This document shows positions 58,396 through 64,000 of a stretch of DNA of 64,000 bases, in pieces. The first letter of the stretch is position 1. Each line of letters starts with the position of its first letter. The DNA is from Cornus controversa (taxonomy: Eukaryota > Streptophyta > Magnoliopsida > Cornales > Cornaceae). The stretch covers positions 26,638,806-26,702,805 of the forward strand of contig CM048848.1 in NCBI GenBank assembly GCA_026545225.1, read 5' to 3'. The notes beneath the pieces were generated by a model, which was not told the origin of the DNA, did not search any database, and saw only the letters and a program-made list of their open reading frames with translations. A program made the translations under genes and the position numbers.

Positions 58396-58396
58396 T

Positions 58397-58440
<44 letters not shown>

Positions 58441-59170
58441 CCTACCTATATACCCATATACACCCATATATACATATGAGAATTTACACCATAGAACTAC
58501 CAAATTTGTAGATTATTCATATATAATCCAACAAAAATTTTCTTAACATGCATAATCATACTAACACATAATTATATACATATATATACATACAATCAAG
58601 CAGTACAAATATTTATTTATGTTTACAAGTTCAAAGGGGAAGTGAAGAGATTGAACTTACCTTATGATTTTGAGCAAAATCACCTTCTCTCCCTTTTTCT
58701 GGCGTCTACCATTCTCTCCCTGTCTGTGCGTAGAAACTCTCTGTGCGTAAGAACTACTGAACCCTAATTTCTTTTTTTCTCTAATTTTATTTCTTTTTTA
58801 GAATTACTAAAATAATTTCTAAATAATTAAAATAATAAATATAGTTATATTTAGCCCACCTATATATATGTAAATATATATATATAGCCCAACCCAAAAG
58901 TATAGCCCATGCTGAAAAATAATAAAAATAAAAGAAAATGCAGCCCAATAACCCACATATTTTATTTAAAAGAAAAATTTACATTTAACACAAATATTTC
59001 ACAAACATATAAAATCAATCAACACTTAACACAATTTAATCAACCATCTACATTAAACATTAAAGAACAAGCATTAACCAAAATTAACTAAAGCATTTAA
59101 ACCCCACAAAATAAGTAATCTAATTAAATAAAAACCCAAATTAAGTATCCTCAAATTATGGGGCATTACA
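58396..59170 (-). other. Solo LTR D, right segment
   Basis: Continuation of solo LTR D after element E: a TG microsatellite (58403-58434), AT-rich sequence and a short CT-rich block (58680-58800), ending GGGGCATTACA at the TSD. No gene is seen. Confidence 0.8.
58403..58434. repeat. TG microsatellite
   Basis: Uninterrupted TG dinucleotides directly right of element E's TSD, in solo LTR D. Confidence 0.95.
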
Positions 59171-60243
59171 ATTTGAGTCTGTGCGTAGTCAACTTCTTCC
59201 TCGCTCTCCTTTGCCTTCACTTGATCAAGCTTTTAATGAGCTTGTTCGAGAGGAAACTCGCCTACAGACTTTCCGCTCTCAGAACAGTTAGAGTGTTTTA
59301 GCTATACCATCATCAGCGCCTCAGTTAGTGTCTTCCCAATCTAGACCTGATCGCTCTACAACACTTTTTCATTATAACAGCTGTAAAAACCAATCAGGTA
59401 GCTCTTAGAAATCAAAGTATGATAGCTCTCTCTATTGCACATTTTGCCAAATTAAGGGACACTTTGTTGATTAGTGTCACACTCGTGCTAGACTCATTCA
59501 GTCTACTACAATTATGGCTAGTACTGATACTGTGTTATTGTTATCACCAGCACTAGCCCTAACACCAGTTACTCGTACTTCTAATTAGTCAACATCTTCT
59601 CCATCTGCATTCTCTACAACTAACCTTGAGGCACTTCTTAACCAGATTTTATCTCAATATCAAGGTGTATCTTCCTCTACTTTTTCTATCACACGAGGTA
59701 GACAATCCTCTTAGTATTTTGATTCTGCTTGTTGTAATCACATGCAGACTCTACTTTTCTCACCACTCAAACCCCTACTTCTCACTCACCTGCCATTATA
59801 CTAATGATGGATCCACCATGGCCATTAGTTATATCAGAACTGTTTCTCATTCACAATTGTCTATTCATGATGTTTATCTTGTACCAAACTTTTCTCTTAA
59901 TCTTTTATCTGTTGACCAACTAATTGAGCTAAGCTTGAACATAACATTTTCTTTCAATGGTTGTGTTGTACAGGATCCCAGACACCAGATCATTGGGACA
60001 GACAATAAGACATGATGATTGTTCAAACTTTCCTCTCTTCATCTGCTTACTTCTACTGTCTCTACTGCTTCTACATAACTCACATCACCTTCTCTTGAAC
60101 TATGATATTCTCGATTAGGTCATAGTTCTTTATCTCGTGTCAAAACCTTGGCAACTCAAGATTTGTTGGGACAAGTAAAAGTTGAGTCTTTTGATTTTAT
60201 TTGATGTCAATTAGGCAAATAACTTGCTTTACCATTTAATAAA
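59171..60243 (+). pseudogene. Copia gag end, protease and pre-integrase part
   Basis: F-E-S-V-R-S-Q-L-L, L-V-R-E-E-T-R-L-Q, the zinc knuckle Y-C-T-F-C-Q-I-K-G-H-F-V-D with the last Cys after a stop, a protease site reading F-D-S-A-C-C-N-H-M (usual D-S-G-A-S-N-H-M), V-Y-L-V-P-N-F-S-L-N-L-L-S-V-D-Q-L, and the GAG-pre-integrase stretch R-L-G-H-S-S-L-S-R-V-K ending L-A-L-P-F-N. Many stops. After this the Copia similarity ends, so integrase and later domains are lost. Confidence 0.85.
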
Positions 60244-61690
60244 AATATTGTGATGATTCAAGAGCTCTTTTTGCTTAAGGGGCATTATCACTTGATTGTA
60301 CTAGACCTCTTTCGAGACCCCCTGACTCTCTTCCCGGAGCTCTAGCAGATAGCTTTCACTGAGTTAACTGGGTTAATGAATATCAATTCCTAACGGTGAC
60401 AAAGTCATCCGTTAGTAACGGCTATTCGATATGGCAATGGTTTTCACTTCCTTACCTTGATTGGGCCTTTTTCTTTTGAACTTTTTTTGGGCTTACCACC
60501 TTTGTATTTCAATTTTCTGAATTGCTAGGCATTGTGCCTTGTTTGACTGGGTTTTACCCTTATAATCTTCTGTACATATCTTACTTGTATATATTAATTG
60601 CTTGAATTTCAGAAAAAATACCATCTCGATCAATACATTTTCTCAATTGCACAAAAAAATAATAATAATCTTGGTTTGTGCAGAAAATATACCATTAGTT
60701 GAAACCATCAAATTGTCGGCCCATTGTCACCACCAAAAAAATTGATGTTAGTGAATCCATCATCTTCCTGTGTTGGTTCATTGACAACTACAGATGCAAT
60801 CAAAAATTAAAGAGCATAACTCTCATATTCTAATCACCCATCTGTCTATTGTGTCTCTCTTCGCTAGTAGCCGGCAATCCAAGGTTCAATGAAGAACATC
60901 AGTGAAAAACTCTTGGTTTGTGCTATTGGAAAACTAAAACAAACCCATCCTATAGGAAGTCATCTCAAGAAGCAAAACATGAACCAATTTGGTTTTCGAG
61001 TGGATTTGAACCAAACACACCTACATTCCTTGAGAGAATATATATTGTGTGTAATAAAATATTAAATAAAACAAAAAAAAGGGATGAAAGAATGAAGACA
61101 ATACCTTTTTGTCCATTACTAAAAGCCAAGAAGTTTGTGTCTTACTGATGCCTAATAGAGACAAAGAATTGGTGGAATCCTCTTCTTCAAAACTTATAAA
61201 AAGAGAGATGTTCTCATTACTTAAGTTTGCATGGTCAAAATTGAAATGCCTCGTTGGAAGCAAAATTACCATTTACACTTGCTAAAATTATGCAGATTTG
61301 TACTCTTATGGTCAATGACCAATTAGAGATGATAAGAGATTTAGAACCCTATAGGAAGCTTGAACGAGATGGAAAAATTGAACGACACAAAAAATCAAGA
61401 GACCGGTTACCTAAATCTAAAAAAGTCATTACTTATGGGGAAGAAAGAAGATATTATATGTTAAAGAAGATTAGGATTACCTCAATACTCCTATAAAAAA
61501 AGAGGTCAATCAGCCTATAAAGGTATGTAGACACTTATAATCAATAACTTATTTTCTTCTTCTTGGTCGATCTAGTTCTAAAATGATTGTCAAAGTGTAT
61601 CCGACTAATACCACACTGATGCCTTTCTGGTTATAAACTCTTGATTTTTCCATGTAACATCTCTCCTCTAGGTCATGATGGAGTTGTGCA
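60244..61690. other. Unassigned stretch between Copia remnant and Tat element
   Basis: No protein family or LTR pair is recognised. Open frames here (for example 60918-61148 and 61254-61496) are short, lysine-rich and match nothing known to me. Part of it (roughly 61140-61690) may be the 5' LTR of the Tat-type element, since the primer site follows at 61699, but its left end cannot be placed. Confidence 0.5.
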
Positions 61691-61698
61691 TAAATAGT

Positions 61699-61716
61699 TG
61701 GTGCCATCTATAGGAA
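61699..61716 (+). other. Tat-type primer-binding site, degenerate
   Basis: TGGTGCCATCTATAGGAA resembles the TGGCGCCGTCTGTGGGAA site common next to LTRs of Tat/Retand-type Ty3/Gypsy elements, with several substitutions. Confidence 0.65.
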
Positions 61717-61733
61717 CTGTTTGTTGTTCTATG

Positions 61734-62822
61734 AAGAAAACATCCCCTAGGAAGCATAGTTCGATTGCGATATGGTGTGAAAGAAGGAGAAGGTAGTACG
61801 TTACGGGCTCCCAATTATAAAGAATCATCTGGGGAACACCATGGCATCCCACATTACCAAGAACGCGTCAAAATGTTGGAACGACAAGTTCAAACCTTGA
61901 ACCAAAATTTGAACCAACTGATCTAGTAAAATGTGGCGATTCTGCAATGCTTGCTTCCTCATACAGATCCACCACACCCTCAAGAGCTACATAATGTGAT
62001 TCCATGTCAAGATCCCGCCCAATCGGGAGGAGAATGATGTCATTAGGAAAAATGACTACAATTGGGTTAGTGACGATGTAAAACACAGTTAAGTTAGAGG
62101 CGGACAGCAAGAGCAACGCCGTTCATCTCCTAATCATAGTACCTAATGTCATAAAGAACCTTCTGCCTAATGGGTAACAAGATCAAAAAGGCTATTTATG
62201 TAGACCTTCAAATATGAGATCTTAAGGCACAATTTGAGGATATGGCATAGGCTTTGAAAGGGAAGGGCCCTGCCAAGGTGGAGGATCTAGTATAGAAAAC
62301 TAACCTTCTATTTAGCCCTATTGTTATAAGTCGCCCTCTACCTAGCAAATTCAAGATATCGACGCTTGAAAGTTTCAACGAGACTCATAATCCTTTTGAT
62401 CACTTAGAGACATCCAGGGTGTTCATGCTCCTGCAAGGTATGCCTCATGAGATTATGTTCAGAGCCTTCCCGACTACGTTGAAGGGCTTAGCTCGAGTTT
62501 TGTTTAATAACCTAAAACTAGAATCAATCTTTCACTTCAATGAACCTAACAGACAATGTATAGGGTACTTCATTATAGGCTGGCAAAATAGGAAACCAAT
62601 GACTTGCTGAATGTAAAGCATGATAAGGGAGAATCGTTGCATGATTACATCAAGTTGTTTTTTTAATATAGAGACGCTGCAAGTTGATGGGGTGGATGAC
62701 AAGGTCACCGTGAGTGCCTTTATTGAAGGATTACAAAGTTCAAGGTTCTTGTTCTCTTTGTTAAAAGAGCCTCCTAATAGCATGGTAGAACTACTGATCA
62801 GAGCAGATGCCCTGAGTGCTTG
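61734..62822 (+). pseudogene. Tat-type Ty3/Gypsy gag, decayed
   Basis: The start M-K-K-T-S-P-R-K at about 61734 is soon broken. A short coiled-coil-like piece (E-R-Q-V-Q-T-L-N-Q-N-L-N-Q-L) lies near 61885. The retrotransposon gag core runs from about 62335: S-K-F-K-I-S-T-L-E-S-F, N-P-F-D-H-L-E-T, L-L-Q-G-M-P-H-E-I-M-F-R-A-F-P-T-T-L-K-G-L-A-R. After a frameshift near 62610 come D-D-K-V-T-V-S-A-F-I-E-G-L-Q and F-L-F-S-L. The zinc knuckle and pol are absent because an A-like element follows at 62899. Confidence 0.82.
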
Positions 62823-62898
62823 AAGAGGAAAGGGAGGGGATGACAAGAGAACAACAACATCGGGCGGCTTTGGCACTAAGGATGAGATGATTTCTAAG

Positions 62899-62942
62899 TG
62901 ATCAGAGTTGAATGTTATACATTCTAACCTCTTAATTTGCAT
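62899..62942 (+). repeat. 44-bp start of an A-family LTR
   Basis: TGATCAGAGTTGAATG and the following ~28 bp match the start of the element A LTR (minus strand) and solo LTR G. Similarity then stops and A-type 3' non-coding sequence begins, so the rest of the LTR and the inside are missing. Confidence 0.75.
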
Positions 62943-64000
62943 GAGCGTGTCTGTTGAGATTGTTTCAACACAGTGTGACTTTAATAAAAGAAAGGCAACC
63001 CCTTTATACTCTATACATTAACGTGTCTGGATAATCAACATCTTATCACATATACATCTTGGACAATTGGGACCCACCAGTTCAGAGAATGAGGAGAAGA
63101 GTAGTACCCGTGATTTTCCCTACAGATTAGATTTATAAAAAAAAATTACGTTCTATTTCTTTTTTTTTTTTCACCCACGTTATTTTCGCTTGGTCGTTGG
63201 AGTATAGTGGTTTGTTTTGATAGATTATCGCATCCAAGTTTGGGGGAGTACTTGCATTACCTTCATGTTACTGGTTTGTTCTATTTTCTTGCCACTACTC
63301 CCGTTTTTTGGTAATATCGTTCTAACCCTTCTTTATGCTTTTATTGGGTGTACATTGTGGACAATGTACAGTTTAAATTTGGGGGTGAGGCGATGCCTTT
63401 GATGTACTTTATGGTAATATGGGGGGAAACTTTCTTCTTGTTTTAGGATTTTTTGGTTATTTGATATTCTTAGTTTTTAGATAAGATGTTGTTACATTTT
63501 TCAAGGGATTAATACTTTATGTAGGTGCTTAACTTGTAATTCTTGGGCATGTTTTAAATTTTTAAAAACTATGGTTTGAATTAAGTGGTTTTAATCATTG
63601 TTTACATTGACATGCTTTGGGGTGATTGGTTTTAGTTTTCTCACATGCACAGGCACACTAGCATAATCTTGTGGGGTATAAAATTTGGCTTTAAGTTGTT
63701 GGGTTACATATACTTGATATTAATTGGTATCCCTTTAGAATGAGTACCGATGATGTGATTTACATGACTTCAAAAAAAAAGTGATGAATAGCAAATCAAT
63801 TTGATCCTTTTCATAAGTAACCGAGCCTCTATGCCTCAGGAAGTACAAAGTGTTCACGTCAAAAGTGAAGGGGTGAGAAAAGATGAGCATTGGTTGTCTT
63901 GATTTGTAGCATGATTGATTCGAGTAATTAGGTTCGTCGGTGTCTTAACGCCTAGTGCCCTAAAGCCATCTAGTTTGGGAGTCACTGATTTAAAACTTGC
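62943..64000 (+). mobile_element. 3' non-coding region of a second A-like element (plus), runs off the window
   Basis: From about 62952 to the end it is the reverse complement of element A at about 4270-5345, with the same stem-loop (63350-63369), the PPT-like tracts GTTTGGGGGAG (63238-63248) and ATTTGGGGGTG, and TGTCTGGATAATCAA. The orientation is opposite to element A. The 3' LTR would lie beyond the window. Confidence 0.85.

Larger units (their letters stand above)
41429..59170 (-). mobile_element. Solo LTR D, Ty3/Gypsy type, host to two insertions
   Basis: Left end TGAAATACCTCC (41429), right end GGGGCATTACA (59170), flanked by TSD ATTTG (41424-41428, 59171-59175). Read on the minus strand it starts TGTAATGCCCC. 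Subtracting solo LTR C1 and chromovirus E with their TSDs leaves about 2.7 kb with no protein content. It contains a 53-bp tandem repeat and a TG microsatellite. Removing it restores the Copia gag frame across the junction. Confidence 0.85.
955..60243 (+). mobile_element. Outer Ty1/Copia element, split by nested insertions
   Basis: A Copia-type retrotransposon is the oldest layer. Its left LTR and Met-type primer site lie at 955-1233. Its gag resumes after each nested insertion when one TSD copy is removed: 2309 continues at 41189 (TSD TTACG) and 41428 continues at 59176 (TSD ATTTG, where the reading becomes G-L-H-G-E-F-E-S-V-R). Downstream come a CCHC knuckle, a protease-like stretch and a GAG-pre-integrase stretch ending near 60243. 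Integrase, reverse transcriptase and a right LTR were not found. The start rests on a TGTT...ACA LTR reading without a TSD, and the right limit is where similarity fades. The element is dead. Confidence 0.8.

Noticed and set aside
61254-61496. Lysine-rich 80-codon frame left of the Tat primer site
   Set aside because: No domain recognised, AT-rich composition alone could give it, and it may lie in an LTR.

Overview
This window is intergenic plant DNA, almost certainly from a eudicot. It is AT-rich and nearly all of it is LTR retrotransposon: Ty1/Copia, Athila-type Ty3/Gypsy, a Tekay-like chromovirus and a Tat-type gag. There is also one non-autonomous hAT element. No bacterial-type operon, CRISPR array, rRNA or tRNA gene was seen. 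The species cannot be named from the sequence alone.

The elements sit inside one another, and target-site duplications (TSDs) let the order be read. The outermost is a decayed Copia element: LTR 955-1213, initiator-Met-type primer site at 1221, and a gag split over 2100-2309, 41184-41428 and 59171 onward. Into this gag went element A, a minus-strand Athila-type element (2310-41183, TSD TTACG, LTRs of about 1.36 kb). A solo LTR D (41429-59170, TSD ATTTG) also went into it. D was hit by solo LTR C1 (TSD TTTTT) and by chromovirus E (44807-58395, TSD TTATA). E was in turn hit by solo LTR C2 (ATGCC), an hAT element (8-bp TSD) and solo LTR G (GTTAC).

Element A's gag is interrupted by a 27-kb composite B (10010-37462) of a second Athila-like, gag-only family. 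B has full LTRs at both outer ends and two large inverted repeats. It carries six gag copies alternating with LTRs that all lack the same ~180 bp, and four of these copies form a higher-order array with a period near 5.67 kb. A solo LTR F (15408-19284, TSD GAGCT) lies inside one inverted-repeat arm.

The most notable gene is an intact, intronless LOB-domain (LBD) transcription-factor reading frame at 13432-14013 on the minus strand. It lies in the 3' non-coding (env-position) segment of composite B, in the loop of an inverted repeat, next to an antisense coiled-coil reading frame. It looks like host sequence captured by a retrotransposon.

The right end (60244-64000) holds a stretch with nothing recognised, a degenerate Tat-type primer site and gag, and the 3' region of another A-like element on the plus strand. 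All pol genes in the window are broken by stops or frameshifts. The open frames of substance are the LBD gene and one of the six B gag copies.
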